Shown: positions 45,367 through 55,658, counted from the stretch's first letter. The stretch is 64,000 bases of DNA from Primorskyibacter marinus (GCF_003313245.1 NZ_QJSD01000006.1:1-64000), one strand, 5' to 3'. Numbers and translations: made by a program. The notes: generated from the sequence alone by a model not told the origin.

Positions 45367-46266
45367 TCAGAACGTAATCGCATGTCGCGCAATGAAACCT
45401 TCAAGAAGAGCCTGCTGCGCTTCGGTCAAGGGCCAGGCTGACGGTGGCCGCGCCGGTCCGCAATCGTGACCAATGGCGCGCAGAGCCGCCTTCACACCCG
45501 TCACATTTGTCCCGTTCGATTCTTGCGCCCGGACATCCTCGAACGGTTTCATTTCGGCAATCAGGGTGTTGGCCAATGCATAATCACCGGAATCGAGCGC
45601 TGCGTGAATTGCCACCGATCGTTCTGGCCAGACGTTGATCAAACCAGAGGTGAAACCGCGCGCGCCCACGGCGTAGAACGGCGGGGCCCACACTTCGGCC
45701 AACCCGCCGACCCAGATGATATCCGGGTCGCTCGCCGCCATTGCATCGGCGAGCTTCAACGGATTTGGCGTGGCCCATTTTACGCCAACGACGCCCGGAA
45801 CGGCACAAAGATCGGCAATTGCCTGCGTTCCGATGGTGTCATTGCGCAGATAAAGCATGATCGGCAGGTCCGCCGCCTCTGACACGGCGTGCACATAGGC
45901 CACCAATCCGCGCGGTGCGGCGAAAGGATCTGGCGGCTGGTGGATCATCAGCGCATCCGCGCCCGCCGCTTTCGCGCTGCGCGCCAACTGGCACGCGTCC
46001 ACGACAGAGCGGCCCACCCCGGCCACAAGCGGCACGCGGCCCTGGATGTGCCGGGCAGCGGCGCGGCACATCTCCTCGGCCTCATCCAGCGACAGGCTGT
46101 AGAATTCTCCTGTGTTGCCATTCGCGGTCAGGACATGCACGCCAGCCGCAATCGCCTTTTCAACGACCGGCTTTTGACGATCCGGGTCAATTTTTCCATC
46201 CGTTGTCATCGGGGTGACCAGAATGCCGGATATACCGGTCAGGGCTTTGGTCAGATCATGGGGCAT
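45367..46266 (-). CDS. Dihydrodipicolinate synthase (DapA) superfamily aldolase
   Basis: 299 residues, class I aldolase barrel. ANGNTGEFYSLSLDEAEEM is the substrate-carboxylate loop, the catalytic Tyr is in IMLYLRND and the Schiff-base Lys in VVGVKWATPNP. Sequence context (sugar-acid genes, a second DapA-like protein upstream) suggests a catabolic pyruvate-type aldolase or dehydratase rather than lysine synthesis. It is 266 bases downstream of kdgD with a hairpin between them. The specific substrate is unknown. Confidence 0.85.
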   Translation of the reverse strand: MPHDLTKALTGISGILVTPMTTDGKIDPDRQKPVVEKAIAAGVHVLTANGNTGEFYSLSLDEAEEMCRAAARHIQGRVPLVAGVGRSVVDACQLARSAKAAGADALMIHQPPDPFAAPRGLVAYVHAVSEAADLPIMLYLRNDTIGTQAIADLCAVPGVVGVKWATPNPLKLADAMAASDPDIIWVGGLAEVWAPPFYAVGARGFTSGLINVWPERSVAIHAALDSGDYALANTLIAEMKPFEDVRAQESNGTNVTGVKAALRAIGHDCGPARPPSAWPLTEAQQALLEGFIARHAITF

Positions 46267-46473
46267 GGCGGATCGCTTTCACGTTACAAGATTGATAGGG
46301 GCGATGGTGCGGCCTGCGCATATTTTGGGACCAATGGCCAACAATGCGGACAAATTTTGCTCAGTGCGCACACCGGAACGGGCTGTCAGAACTGTGTGGG
46401 GCGCGCCCGCCGCGCCGGGCGTTGGACAAAAGCTCTGTCTGGGATGCATCAGGATCGGCTGCCGGGATTTGGC

Positions 46474-46497
46474 CTGAATTGCAGGCAAGCAATTCAG
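46474..46497 (-). terminator. Hairpin downstream of kdgD
   Basis: CTGAATTGC (46474-46482) pairs perfectly with GCAATTCAG (46489-46497) around a 6-base loop, 36 bases after the kdgD stop. No T-run follows on the minus strand. It may stabilise the kdgD message or be an operator. Confidence 0.4.
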
Positions 46498-46532
46498 ACA
46501 CAGAATATTCGGACAGCGTATCGCGAACATGA

Positions 46533-47438
46533 TCAGGAACTTGTTTCGATCAAATCCTTCATCATCTCCATTTCTTCACCGGTCAGATCGGTCAGCGGGC
46601 TGCGCACCGGGCCTGCCTCGAACCCGCGCAGGATCACCCCTGCCTTGACCGCCGATACGGCGTAGCCGGATTGGCGATCACGGATCGCCGCAAACGGATA
46701 GTAGAAATCCGCCAGCAGCTTTTCACAGGTCGCATCATCGCCCGCCGAAAACGCTTTGTGGAAACGCAGCGCGATTTCGGGAACAAAGTTGAACACGGCC
46801 GAGGAATAGGTCGGCATACCCGCCCCGCGATAGGCTTGCGCGAACAGCTCGTGCGTGGGCATCCCGCCGATATAGGATAGACGGTTGCCCAGCTTCAGCG
46901 TGACCCGGCGCACCGTATCGATGTCTCCGGTGCCGTCCTTGAAGCCGATCAGATTGGGACAATCATCCGCAAGCCGTTCCAGCGTTTCTGCCGTGACCCG
47001 CGCCTGCCCACGATTATAGACGATCACCGCCATTTTCGTTGACTTGCACACGGCACGGATGCGCGCCTCGATGCCTTCTTGTGGCGCACCGATAAGGTAA
47101 TGGGGCAAAAGCAGGATACCGTCGCCGCCCGCCGCCTCGATACTTTGCGCAAGCTCGCAGGCCATGCGGGTGCCATAGCCGCAGCCTGCAATGATCGGCG
47201 CATCGGGTTGGGTCTGCTTGGCGGTTTTGACCACCTCGACAATCTCGGAAGGGGTCAGCGAGAACATCTCGCCCGTGCCACCCGCGACGATCAGGCCGGC
47301 GACGGGATAGCTCGACAGCCATTCCAGATGCGCGGCGAAGGGCTTCGGGGCAAAGTCACCGCCGCTGTTGAACGCAGTGACAGGAAAAGACAACAATCCG
47401 GTGCGGATGCGTTCCTTTAGGTCGCTATTGTCAATCAT
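46533..47438 (-). CDS. kdgD: 5-dehydro-4-deoxyglucarate dehydratase
   Basis: 301 residues, DapA superfamily. It dehydrates and decarboxylates 5-keto-4-deoxyglucarate to 2-oxoglutarate semialdehyde in glucarate, galactarate and uronate catabolism. [15 protein letters not shown] and [20 protein letters not shown] are the N-terminal blocks, VIVYNRGQA carries the catalytic Tyr and [12 protein letters not shown] the Schiff-base Lys. AAGG precedes the ATG at 47438; a longer start at 47471 is less likely. The semialdehyde made here would need a dehydrogenase, none of which is in this operon. Confidence 0.93.
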   Translation of the reverse strand: MIDNSDLKERIRTGLLSFPVTAFNSGGDFAPKPFAAHLEWLSSYPVAGLIVAGGTGEMFSLTPSEIVEVVKTAKQTQPDAPIIAGCGYGTRMACELAQSIEAAGGDGILLLPHYLIGAPQEGIEARIRAVCKSTKMAVIVYNRGQARVTAETLERLADDCPNLIGFKDGTGDIDTVRRVTLKLGNRLSYIGGMPTHELFAQAYRGAGMPTYSSAVFNFVPEIALRFHKAFSAGDDATCEKLLADFYYPFAAIRDRQSGYAVSAVKAGVILRGFEAGPVRSPLTDLTGEEMEMMKDLIETSS

Positions 47439-47579
47439 GAGAAGCCTTTCTTTCGGAATGTTAAACAGCACAAGCGGTCACAGCGACGCGTCTGCGCAAA
47501 TGGCGACCTGTTGTCCGGCGATGGCGACAGCGGCGGATGACGGCAGTGCCACGGTGGTTACTTCTGGGAGCTGCATTTT

Positions 47580-48614
47580 TCAGCTTTCGACTTCGGATCG
47601 GCGATAAAGGACCGAAGAAATGAACGCCATCAGGATGAAACCCGCGCCCAGCGATCCGGTAATGATCTCTGAAACGTGCCAGATGGTTTGCAGGAACATG
47701 ATGATCGACAGCACAAGGATGGACCAGAAAGCGCCATGTTCGAGATAGCGGAACTCTGCCAGTGTTTGTCGCTCTACGAGCATGATGGTCATTGACCGGA
47801 CATACATCGCGCCGATGCCCAGCCCGATGGCGATCAGGAACAGGTTCTGCGTCAAGGCAAACGCCCCGATGACGCCGTCAAAGCTGAACGACGCGTCGAG
47901 CACCTCAAGATAGAGAAACGCGCCAAGACCACCCTTCGCCACGGTGCCCGCAGCATCGGATTTGTCCAGCACATGGCCCAGCATATCAACCGCAAGAAAG
48001 GTCAGCAGGCCCGCACTGGACGCGAACAGGAACCTGCCCGCGTCCTGATCCGGCAAGGCCGTCGCAAAGCCCAGCATCACCGCCAGAACAAAGGCAATCT
48101 CCATCCCCCGGATAGACCCGAAGCGGCGCATGTTGCGTTCCAGCGCGGCGATCCAGTCAACCTCCTTGCCCTCATCCACAAAGTAGCTGAGCGCCACCAT
48201 CATCAGAAATGCCCCGCCAAAGGCCGCAATCGACAGATTCGCATCGCCGATGATGCGGGCATATTCGGCAGGCTCGCGTGCCGCCAGGCGCACGGCCTCT
48301 ATCGGGCCGATGCGCGCAGCGATCACCACGATCAGAAGCGGAAAGACGATCCGCATGCCGAACACGGCGATCAGGATACCCCATGTCAGAAACCTTTGTC
48401 GCCAGATCGGCGTCATGGTCTGCAACTTGTTGGCGTTCACGATGGCATTGTCGAAGGACAGCGAAATCTCGAGGATCGCCAGCACAAGGCCGATCATAAA
48501 GAAGCTAAGCGTGCCTGCGATAGTGCCGGAATAGGTCCAGCCCAGCCAAAGCGTCAGCATCAGACCCAGCACGGTGACGGCAAAGGCCCAGCGGAAGTAG
48601 TGCAATATGGTCAT
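47580..48614 (-). CDS. DUF475 (TerC-like) integral membrane protein
   Basis: 344 residues with about nine hydrophobic segments. ILEISLSFDNAIVNANKL near residue 55 and EVLDASFSFDGVIGAFA in the second half are the two acidic membrane motifs of the TerC superfamily. TerC relatives are linked to metal ion (manganese, calcium) export or metalation of exported enzymes and to tellurite resistance. The gene follows the hydroxyacid dehydrogenase by only 18 bases inside a sugar-acid operon, an unexpected place for it. Confidence 0.9.
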   Translation of the reverse strand: MTILHYFRWAFAVTVLGLMLTLWLGWTYSGTIAGTLSFFMIGLVLAILEISLSFDNAIVNANKLQTMTPIWRQRFLTWGILIAVFGMRIVFPLLIVVIAARIGPIEAVRLAAREPAEYARIIGDANLSIAAFGGAFLMMVALSYFVDEGKEVDWIAALERNMRRFGSIRGMEIAFVLAVMLGFATALPDQDAGRFLFASSAGLLTFLAVDMLGHVLDKSDAAGTVAKGGLGAFLYLEVLDASFSFDGVIGAFALTQNLFLIAIGLGIGAMYVRSMTIMLVERQTLAEFRYLEHGAFWSILVLSIIMFLQTIWHVSEIITGSLGAGFILMAFISSVLYRRSEVES

Positions 48615-48632
48615 TATGTTCCTGTGGCAGAG

Positions 48633-49574
48633 TTAGTTAACTGCTGTCAGCAAGGGCTGATCAGCATAGAATGCGGCGAGGTTATCGACGACCAGTTGCG
48701 CCATGGCATCGCGCGTTTCCTCCGTCCCCGACGCGTGATGCGGATAGAGCGTCACATTGGGCAGCGCGGTCAATTCTGGATCGGGGTTCGGTTCGTTGAG
48801 AAACACATCCAGACCGGCCCGCCCCAGCCTGCCGTCTTTCAGCGCGCGGATCATTGCAGGTTCGTCCACGACACTGCCGCGTGCGATGTTGACCAGCACA
48901 CCGTAAGGGCCAAGCGCATTCAACGCGGCCTCGTCCATCAGCCCGCGCGTTGCGTCCCCGCCAGCAACGGCCAACACGATCACGTCGCTTTCAGCCGCAA
49001 GCGCCGTCAGGTCTGCAACATAAGGATAGGCGATCTCTGGCTTTTCGCGGCGACCGTAATAGGCGATCTGCATCCCCATGCCCGAACACCGCGCGGCAAT
49101 CGCCTGTCCGATCGTGCCCATGCCGACAATGCCCAACCGCGCGCCTTTCAACGTGTGTTGCAGCGGATACATGCCCTTGCGACCCCAGTCGCCGGCGACC
49201 GTATAGGCATGTGCATCAATCAGCCCCCGCCGCGCCGCCAACATCAACATAATAGCCGTGTCGGCCACGTCATCGCACAAAGCGACAGAGGTGTTGGTCA
49301 ACTTCACACCATGGTCGGTCAACGCGTCCACGTCGATATCTTCGTACCCGGCCGACGAGCAGGCGACGACTTTCAGCTGCGGCATAGCCTCAACCATCTG
49401 CCGCGACAGTTTCGCATGTCCGTTGGTGACGACACCCTGGCATTTCGGGCCGTGCGCGGCCAGGAACGCAGCCTTGTCTTCAGCCTCGTCGTAGCGGTGC
49501 AGCGTATAGGCCGCTTCCAGTTGCGCCCAGGCTTTTGGGCGCGTCGGGTACAGAACCATCACGTCAGGTTTCAT
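48633..49574 (-). CDS. D-isomer-specific 2-hydroxyacid dehydrogenase (glyoxylate/hydroxypyruvate reductase-like)
   Basis: 313 residues. The Rossmann motif is LGIVGMGTIGQAIA near residue 150. The catalytic Arg is in VNIARGSVVDE, the Glu in VFLNEPNPDP and the His in YPHHASGTEET. It reduces glyoxylate, hydroxypyruvate or a related 2-oxo acid with NAD(P)H. Its ATG overlaps the ABC ATPase stop (ATGA at 49571-49574), so it is tied to the importer and likely acts on the imported compound or its product. Confidence 0.92.
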   Translation of the reverse strand: MKPDVMVLYPTRPKAWAQLEAAYTLHRYDEAEDKAAFLAAHGPKCQGVVTNGHAKLSRQMVEAMPQLKVVACSSAGYEDIDVDALTDHGVKLTNTSVALCDDVADTAIMLMLAARRGLIDAHAYTVAGDWGRKGMYPLQHTLKGARLGIVGMGTIGQAIAARCSGMGMQIAYYGRREKPEIAYPYVADLTALAAESDVIVLAVAGGDATRGLMDEAALNALGPYGVLVNIARGSVVDEPAMIRALKDGRLGRAGLDVFLNEPNPDPELTALPNVTLYPHHASGTEETRDAMAQLVVDNLAAFYADQPLLTAVN

Positions 49575-51190
49575 TGAGCCATCTCCAGTCGTTTTACGCG
49601 TCGCGCGGCCTGCACCTCGGGGTCGGGGTTCAGACTCGCAGCCAGAAGGTCTTGGGTGTAGCGCATCCTAGGTGCCTCGAATATCTGCCGAACGCTGCCC
49701 TGTTCGACGATCTCGCCGCCCTGCATGACAATCACCCGGTCGGCAAAATCGCGGACCACCGGCAGGTCATGCGCGATGAATATGTAGCTCAGACCAAGCT
49801 CTTGGCGCAAACTGTCAAGCAATTCGATCACCTGCGCCTGGATCGACACGTCAAGCGCCGAAACCGCCTCGTCGCAGACAATGATCCGCGGCTCCAACGC
49901 AAGCGCACGCGCAATGGCAATTCGCTGACGCTGCCCGCCCGAAAACTGATGCGGGTAGCGGTGCATATGTTCGGCCTGCAACCCGACCTGTTCCAGCAGT
50001 TCCGCAACGCGGGCCTTCCATTTGTCTTTTGGCAGGATTTCACGGTGGATCACCCACGCCTCGGAGATCAGATCGTAGACCGACATGCCGGGGTTCAGGC
50101 TTTGTGTCGGATCCTGAAACACCATCTGGATATCGCGGCGCATTTCAAACAATTCGGCCGGGCTGAGCGCGAAGAGATCTCGTCCCTCGTACTCGGCCTT
50201 GCCGCCAGACGCCTCTTCGAGCCGCAACAGAACCTTCGCCATCGTCGATTTGCCCGATCCGCTTTCACCCACAACGGCGAGGGTTTCCCCCGCCAGCAGA
50301 TCAAAGCTGATGCCCTTCAGGGCCGCGAATTCGCCATAGTTCTTTTTCACATCCGTCAGCCGCAAAAGCGGCTCCTGCTCGGCCACGCCAAGCGACATGT
50401 CCCCCTGACCGGGCGCTGCCGCGATCAGCTTTTGCGTATAGGGGTGCTGCGGAGTGTGATAGACTTGCGCAGCACTGCCGGATTCGACGATCTGGCCGCC
50501 ATTCATCACCACAACGCGATGCGCCATCTCTGCGACCACACCCAGATCGTGGGTGATGATCAGAAGGCCCATCCCGGTTTCCGTCTGCAACTCTTCCAGC
50601 AAAGCCAGAATCTGCGCCTGCACGGTGACATCCAGCGCCGTGGTCGGCTCATCCGCGATCAGCACGTCAGGCCGCAGGGCAAGCGCCATGGCAATCATCA
50701 ACCGTTGCCGCTGACCGCCGGAAAACTGATGCGGATATTTTTTCGCGGCACCTTCGGGGTCGGGGATGCCGACCTTGCGCAGCAACCTGACCGTCTCGGC
50801 CCTGGCCTCGCTACGCGACGTGCCGTGGATGACCATCGTTTCCTCGATCTGCCAGCCGACGCTGTAGACCGGGTTGAGGTGGCTCAGCGGATCCTGAAAG
50901 ATCATCGCGATCCGCTTGCCGTTGAACATGCGTCGCTCGTCACGGCTCATCGTCAACAAATCGCGCCCTTCGAACAGGATGCACCCGCTGGAGATTTCGC
51001 CCGGCGGGATGTCGATCAGATCCATGATGGCCGAAGCGGAGACCGATTTTCCGGACCCGCTTTCCCCTAAAATCGCCAGTACCTCGCCGCGATCCAGATG
51101 CCAGCTGACATTGCGTACCGCATGCACCGGGCCGCGCATGGTGTGAAAAGTAACCGACAGATCCTGCACTTCGAGTAGATGATCACCCAT
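49571..51190 (-). CDS. Peptide/oligosaccharide-type ABC transporter, fused double ATP-binding protein (DppDF type)
   Basis: 539 residues carrying two complete nucleotide-binding domains. Walker A is [12 protein letters not shown] (about 37-48) and [12 protein letters not shown] in the second half. The signature motifs are [12 protein letters not shown] and [12 protein letters not shown], followed by [11 protein letters not shown] and [11 protein letters not shown]. The second Walker B has DEAVSALD, normal for DppF-like domains. Each domain has the C-terminal oligopeptide-type extension. It overlaps the upstream permease by 8 bases and drives the two-permease importer. Confidence 0.95.
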   Translation of the reverse strand: MGDHLLEVQDLSVTFHTMRGPVHAVRNVSWHLDRGEVLAILGESGSGKSVSASAIMDLIDIPPGEISSGCILFEGRDLLTMSRDERRMFNGKRIAMIFQDPLSHLNPVYSVGWQIEETMVIHGTSRSEARAETVRLLRKVGIPDPEGAAKKYPHQFSGGQRQRLMIAMALALRPDVLIADEPTTALDVTVQAQILALLEELQTETGMGLLIITHDLGVVAEMAHRVVVMNGGQIVESGSAAQVYHTPQHPYTQKLIAAAPGQGDMSLGVAEQEPLLRLTDVKKNYGEFAALKGISFDLLAGETLAVVGESGSGKSTMAKVLLRLEEASGGKAEYEGRDLFALSPAELFEMRRDIQMVFQDPTQSLNPGMSVYDLISEAWVIHREILPKDKWKARVAELLEQVGLQAEHMHRYPHQFSGGQRQRIAIARALALEPRIIVCDEAVSALDVSIQAQVIELLDSLRQELGLSYIFIAHDLPVVRDFADRVIVMQGGEIVEQGSVRQIFEAPRMRYTQDLLAASLNPDPEVQAARRVKRLEMAQ

Positions 51191-52112
51191 TCTTCCTGTC
51201 TCCGATTTCCAGACGCCAGCGTTGCTTCGGGTCCAGCGCTGTGCGCATCCAGTTCGACAGCAGGTTGAGGCTGAGTGTCGTCAAAACGATCGCCAGACCC
51301 GGCCAAAAGGACAGCCACCATGCGGTGGTCAGATAAGGCCGCCCCTGACTGACCATCAGACCCCAGGTAATCTCGGGCGGTTGAATGCCGATGCCAAGAA
51401 AGGACAATGCGCTTTCCGCCAGCATGACGAAGGCAAAATCCAGCGTCGCGATTGTCAGAAGCGTCGGAAAGATCACCGGCAGCATATGACGAAAGATTAT
51501 CCGCATCTCCGACGCGCCCATCACCTTGGCCGCCTGCACGAACATGCGTTCGCGGACCTCCAGAATTTCAGCGCACGTGGTGCGCAGGTAGATCGGGATG
51601 CGGGTGATCGCCAGAACGATGATGATGTTCCCGACCGATGGCTCCAGCATGTACAATACGATCACCGCCAGCAGCAGCGATGGAAACGACATGATCACAT
51701 CCGCCAAACGCGGAATGATCTGTGCAGCGCGCCCACGCGAATTGCCCGCAATCAGGCCCAGTGTGCCCCCGACCGCCATGGCGGCCACGACAGAGCCTCC
51801 CGCCACCATCATGGTGTTATGCGCAGCCACGATGATCCGCGCCAGAAGCGGGCGGCCCAACTGGTCGCCGCCAAGGAAAAATTGCCAGCCGCGCGACAGA
51901 TCGAACGGCGGGGCGTTACGACCACGCAGGTTTTGTCGTCCTGCGTCATATTCCAGAAAGAATGGGCCGATGAAGGCGCAGGTGATGACGATCAGCAGAA
52001 AGATCACAGCGGCCAGCGCAAGCTTGTCGGCCAGCAGCATCGACCAGAACGCAGCAAACTTGCTTTTTTCCTTGACCGCGGCGCTTTGTGGAGGGGTAGG
52101 GTTCATCGGCAC
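51183..52112 (-). CDS. ABC transporter permease, DppC family
   Basis: 309 residues. A short cytoplasmic N-terminus and one helix (about 32-52) precede the BPD_transp_1 domain with about five helices. The EAA loop is seen around IIPRLADVIMSFPSLLLAV to VMGASEMRIIFRHMLP. LSFLGIGIQPPEITWG is the typical C-terminal block of DppC/OppC. It starts 1 base after the stop of the DppB-like gene. Confidence 0.94.
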   Translation of the reverse strand: MPMNPTPPQSAAVKEKSKFAAFWSMLLADKLALAAVIFLLIVITCAFIGPFFLEYDAGRQNLRGRNAPPFDLSRGWQFFLGGDQLGRPLLARIIVAAHNTMMVAGGSVVAAMAVGGTLGLIAGNSRGRAAQIIPRLADVIMSFPSLLLAVIVLYMLEPSVGNIIIVLAITRIPIYLRTTCAEILEVRERMFVQAAKVMGASEMRIIFRHMLPVIFPTLLTIATLDFAFVMLAESALSFLGIGIQPPEITWGLMVSQGRPYLTTAWWLSFWPGLAIVLTTLSLNLLSNWMRTALDPKQRWRLEIGDRKNG

Positions 52113-52113
52113 C

Positions 52114-53028
52114 TCAATACCGGATGCGCGGATCGAGCACGGAATAGGCCAGGTCGATCAGCAGGTTCATAACGAAGATCGCAAGAGCCGTCACCATGAT
52201 GGCCGCCAGAACGACGGCGAAGTCACGTTGCAGGATGCTGTCGATCATCAGTTTGCCGACGCCGGGAAAGCCGAAGATCGTCTCGACCACGACGGCACCA
52301 TTCAGAATGGCGGCCGCCTGATCGCCGATCACGGTGATCACCGGCAGCATCGCGTTGCGCAACGCATGCACAAAGATGATCGGACGCGAGGCGACCCCCT
52401 TGGCGCGGGCGGTTTTGACATAAGCCGACCCGAGCGCGGTTATCATCGACCCGCGCACAACTTGCAGGATCAGCCCAAAGGGGCGGACGAAAAGCACTCC
52501 GATGGGCATGATCCAATGCCAGACCGTGCCGGTGCCAGAAGTCGGCAACCATCCCAGATTGACCGAAAACAGCACGATGGCCACGATGGCGATCCAGAAA
52601 TCCGGGGCGCTGGCACCGATCAGGGAAAAGAACGTTGCCGTGCGATCAAACAGCCCGCCGACCCGAAAAGCAGCCAGAGAGCCGACCACAATGGCTGAAA
52701 TAGTCACGACAGTCATGGTGATGGCGGCAAGTATCAGCGTCCACTCGAACGCTTCCAGCACCACGTCCAGCGCGGGGCGCGAGCGGCGGATCGACTCGCC
52801 GAAATCAAGCATTGCGAGATCTGCCAGATACCGCCCGAACTGGACGATCAGCGGATCGTTCAGCCCATGCAGGGCTCGGAAATTCTCGCGCGCTTCCAGG
52901 CTGGCATCGACCGGCAGATACAAGTTCGTCGGGTCGCCCGTCAGCCGTGACAGAAAGAACACTGCGACGACCAGGAACAGCAGTGATATCAAGCTGGCAT
53001 AGGCGCGCTTGGTCAGAAACGACTTCAT
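52114..53028 (-). CDS. ABC transporter permease, DppB family
   Basis: 304 residues with six predicted helices. The N-terminal LISLLFLVVAVFFLSRLTGDP is characteristic of DppB/OppB. The EAA loop is TARAKGVASRPIIFVHALRNA, and FGFPGVGKLMIDSILQRDF is the C-terminal signature. It is separated from the binding-protein gene by 66 bases with a strong hairpin. Confidence 0.94.
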   Translation of the reverse strand: MKSFLTKRAYASLISLLFLVVAVFFLSRLTGDPTNLYLPVDASLEARENFRALHGLNDPLIVQFGRYLADLAMLDFGESIRRSRPALDVVLEAFEWTLILAAITMTVVTISAIVVGSLAAFRVGGLFDRTATFFSLIGASAPDFWIAIVAIVLFSVNLGWLPTSGTGTVWHWIMPIGVLFVRPFGLILQVVRGSMITALGSAYVKTARAKGVASRPIIFVHALRNAMLPVITVIGDQAAAILNGAVVVETIFGFPGVGKLMIDSILQRDFAVVLAAIMVTALAIFVMNLLIDLAYSVLDPRIRY

Positions 53029-53053
53029 GACACGAGGCTCCGTGATGGTGGGT

Positions 53054-53081
53054 TCGGAAGGCGCACGGATACGCCTTCCGA
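53054..53081 (-). terminator. Strong intercistronic hairpin between ABC binding protein and permease genes
   Basis: TCGGAAGGCG (53054-53063) pairs with CGCCTTCCGA (53072-53081) around an 8-base loop, just after the binding-protein stop at 53095. No T-run follows, so it is more likely a stabiliser of the upstream message or a partial terminator that gives more binding protein than permease. Confidence 0.6.
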
Positions 53082-53094
53082 TGGCTTCAAGGCG

Positions 53095-54597
53095 TTACTT
53101 GAAATTGATCTGCGCCAACTGAAGTTCAGAGTTGGTGGCGATGGTCGGGGTAAAGTCCAGACGCTCTGCCACACGGCTGAAGCCGACCATGTGAAACAGG
53201 AATACATCCGCCACGAGATCGTTGTGGATCATCGCGAAAGCGTCTTTCCAGAGAGCGGCGCGGTCGTCACCGGTGGCGGCGGTCGCGTCGGCCATAATCT
53301 GATCAAGCTCCGGCGAGCAGAACCCGGACTGAAGCCCCTCGCAGGCGTATTTGAAGAACATCGAGAAAACCGGATCGCCGCGGCTGTTGTCATGCATCGC
53401 CAGCAGGATGGACGGCCCCCGACCTTCGGCAAATGGCTTGGAGTACAGGTCGATCCATTCCGCAACCTCGTACATCCGAAGGTCGACGTTGAGACCGACA
53501 TCCCCGAACATCTGGGTCAGCGCCTCGGCAACTTCGGTCACGTTGGGGAAGTTCCCGATCCGTGCGATCATGGTGATTTCTGCATCCACCGGAACACCGT
53601 CCGCCTTGGCTTCTTCCAGCAGCGCGCGGGCCTGCTCCGGGTCATAGGGCCAAGGTGACAGATCACTGTTCCAACCCAAAGTCGAGGGGGGCACGATATG
53701 GGTCGCGGCCTCAGCGTCCTGCGGCAGCAGCGTGCCCAGAAACGCCTCGCGATCCACGGCCATATTCATCGCCTTGCGCACCCGGATGTCATCCAGCGGC
53801 GCAACCCCGTGATCTACACGCAGATAAGTGGTTTCCGAGTTCGGGTAGGCAAAGTCAGTGGCCGGGTTCGTGGCCTGCTCCTGACCGATCAGCGGCACGA
53901 TATCGGCCTCGCCGGTTGCGACCATCGCGGCACGCACGGCATCATCCGACCGGAACAGATAAGTGGCCTTCGTGACCGCTGGCACCTCACCCCAGTAATC
54001 GTCACGACGTTCCAGCGTGATATTCTGACCGACATTGCGCTCGGTCATCTCATAGGGTCCGGTGCCGACAGGCTGCTGCATGAATTCGAACGGCGTTTCG
54101 GACGGGACGATTGTCAGCGTGGACATCAGCAATGGCAGGATTGGCTGCGCCGGGTCCGACGTGATTTCAAGCGTGTGATCGTCCACCACTTCCATGTCCA
54201 GAGTCATGCCACCGAAATACTTGGCCCCGATTTCGCAGACGATCTGGTCGGATACGGCGCGTTCGTAGCTTTTGACCACATCGGCGGCGTCAAACGCCGA
54301 CCCGTCGGAAAAGCTGACGCCCTGCCGAAGCGCGAAGCGCCAGGTATCCTCATCGACCGCCTCCCAGCTTTCGGCCAGACGTGGCATCAGACTGCCATCC
54401 TTTGTGTTCAGCTCGACCAAGGTCTCCGAGATGTTCTGCTGGATCACGCGACCGATATTGGATTGCGATGTCATGCAGGGTTCAACCGTCTCCAGATCCT
54501 CGTTGAGGACGATGGTCACGTCGCTATCCTGTGCGAATGCCGGAATGGCGACGGCAAGCGCAATGGCGCTTCCATAGAGATAGGATCGAATGTTCAT
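53095..54597 (-). CDS. ABC transporter substrate-binding protein, SBP family 5
   Basis: 500 residues, periplasmic receptor. The signal peptide ends at about residue 22 (AFA then QDS). The family block is SWEAVDEDTWRFALRQGVSFSDGS, with GTGPYEMTERNVGQN and FRSDDAVRAAMVATGEADI typical of DppA/NikA-like receptors. GGAGGAG upstream supports the ATG at 54597; a longer frame to 54642 lacks a signal peptide. It is the first gene of the ABC-dehydrogenase-DUF475 operon. Family 5 receptors bind peptides, but also opines, glycosides and sugar acids. Confidence 0.94.
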   Translation of the reverse strand: MNIRSYLYGSAIALAVAIPAFAQDSDVTIVLNEDLETVEPCMTSQSNIGRVIQQNISETLVELNTKDGSLMPRLAESWEAVDEDTWRFALRQGVSFSDGSAFDAADVVKSYERAVSDQIVCEIGAKYFGGMTLDMEVVDDHTLEITSDPAQPILPLLMSTLTIVPSETPFEFMQQPVGTGPYEMTERNVGQNITLERRDDYWGEVPAVTKATYLFRSDDAVRAAMVATGEADIVPLIGQEQATNPATDFAYPNSETTYLRVDHGVAPLDDIRVRKAMNMAVDREAFLGTLLPQDAEAATHIVPPSTLGWNSDLSPWPYDPEQARALLEEAKADGVPVDAEITMIARIGNFPNVTEVAEALTQMFGDVGLNVDLRMYEVAEWIDLYSKPFAEGRGPSILLAMHDNSRGDPVFSMFFKYACEGLQSGFCSPELDQIMADATAATGDDRAALWKDAFAMIHNDLVADVFLFHMVGFSRVAERLDFTPTIATNSELQLAQINFK

Positions 54598-54788
54598 GCA
54601 GGTCTCCTCCGTGTCGTGCAGCGTGTTTTTCGTACCGGGCATCGCTGCCTGGCCCGGCCGTTTCTTGGGTTCTCGGCTCTTCTCTGGCCCATAAACCCTC
54701 TGAAACTGTACAACAGCGCAAAGCCTCCGTGAAACAGGAACTGGCGTACAGTGATGTTAATCCTGTATCATTCTAACTTCGAACAACA

Positions 54789-55658
54789 TCACTCCAGCGG
54801 CATCCGGCTGCGCGCAGTTGACGCCATCAGCGCGATGGAAACGAAAATGAGTGAGGCTCCGACCCATGTGGCCAGACCGGCAACCTCTCCAAACAGCATG
54901 TAGGCGAGCGCCGCGACAAGAGGCAGCCGCAGAAAATCCATCGGTGCCACCAGCGAGGCATCCCCAAGCTGGAAGGCCCGTGTCACCGCCACCTGATTGA
55001 TCGCACCAAGCGAGCCTTGCAGCGCCAACAACCCCCATTGCAAAGGCGTCGGTGTGGTCCAGAAGTATATCGCCGGCAACACGGCCAATGGCACCATCGT
55101 GATAAGGTTCCATGCAACCAATGTCTCGGCACCTTCGGTGCGACCCATAACCTTCAAAATCAACTGAATGGTCGCCACCAACAGGGCCGACAGCAGCGCC
55201 AACCACAATGCTGTTGCCGTGGCACCGCCCACCATCGCGGGCTTCAGAATCACCACGACGCCAACAAAACCAAGTGCGGCGGAAAACATCCGGAGGGGCC
55301 TTGGCTGCTCTGCCAACAGGAACCAAGCGCCCACAGTCACGAATACGGGCGCAGCAAAGCCGATGGCCGTCACCGAAGCAAGCGGTGCCTCGGCCAAGGC
55401 CGCGAACAGCGCCACAAGCGACAAGAGCTTCAATCCCGCACGCAAGGCGTGAAGGGCGTAGCGCTTGGTTTTCAGAATATGCGGGCGCTTCATCATCCAT
55501 GGCACCATCGTTAAAAGGCCGAAACTTGCCCGCGTGAAGCCGATCACAAACGGATGGATTTCACCCGCGAGAAGGCGCACGATCACGGCATCCGTTGCGC
55601 TGATAAACGCAACGAACAACATGAGAACAATCGCCGTCATGGCAGACTTGTCGCGCAT
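54789..55658 (-). CDS. EamA/DMT-family transporter
   Basis: 289 residues with ten predicted helices in two EamA repeats. Members export amino acids or other small metabolites from the cytoplasm. The first repeat begins LMLFVAFISATDAVIVRLLAG and the second near TALWLALLSALLVATIQLI. GGAAAGG upstream supports the ATG at 55658 over a longer frame to 55730. It is transcribed toward the ABC operon, and its own upstream region is unusually AT-rich. Confidence 0.9.
   Translation of the reverse strand: MRDKSAMTAIVLMLFVAFISATDAVIVRLLAGEIHPFVIGFTRASFGLLTMVPWMMKRPHILKTKRYALHALRAGLKLLSLVALFAALAEAPLASVTAIGFAAPVFVTVGAWFLLAEQPRPLRMFSAALGFVGVVVILKPAMVGGATATALWLALLSALLVATIQLILKVMGRTEGAETLVAWNLITMVPLAVLPAIYFWTTPTPLQWGLLALQGSLGAINQVAVTRAFQLGDASLVAPMDFLRLPLVAALAYMLFGEVAGLATWVGASLIFVSIALMASTARSRMPLE

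Noticed and set aside
54706-54716. CTGT-ACA-ACAG palindrome upstream of the ABC binding-protein gene as a GntR operator
   Set aside because: Four-base arms are too short to stand out by chance alone, and the nearest GntR gene belongs to a different locus.
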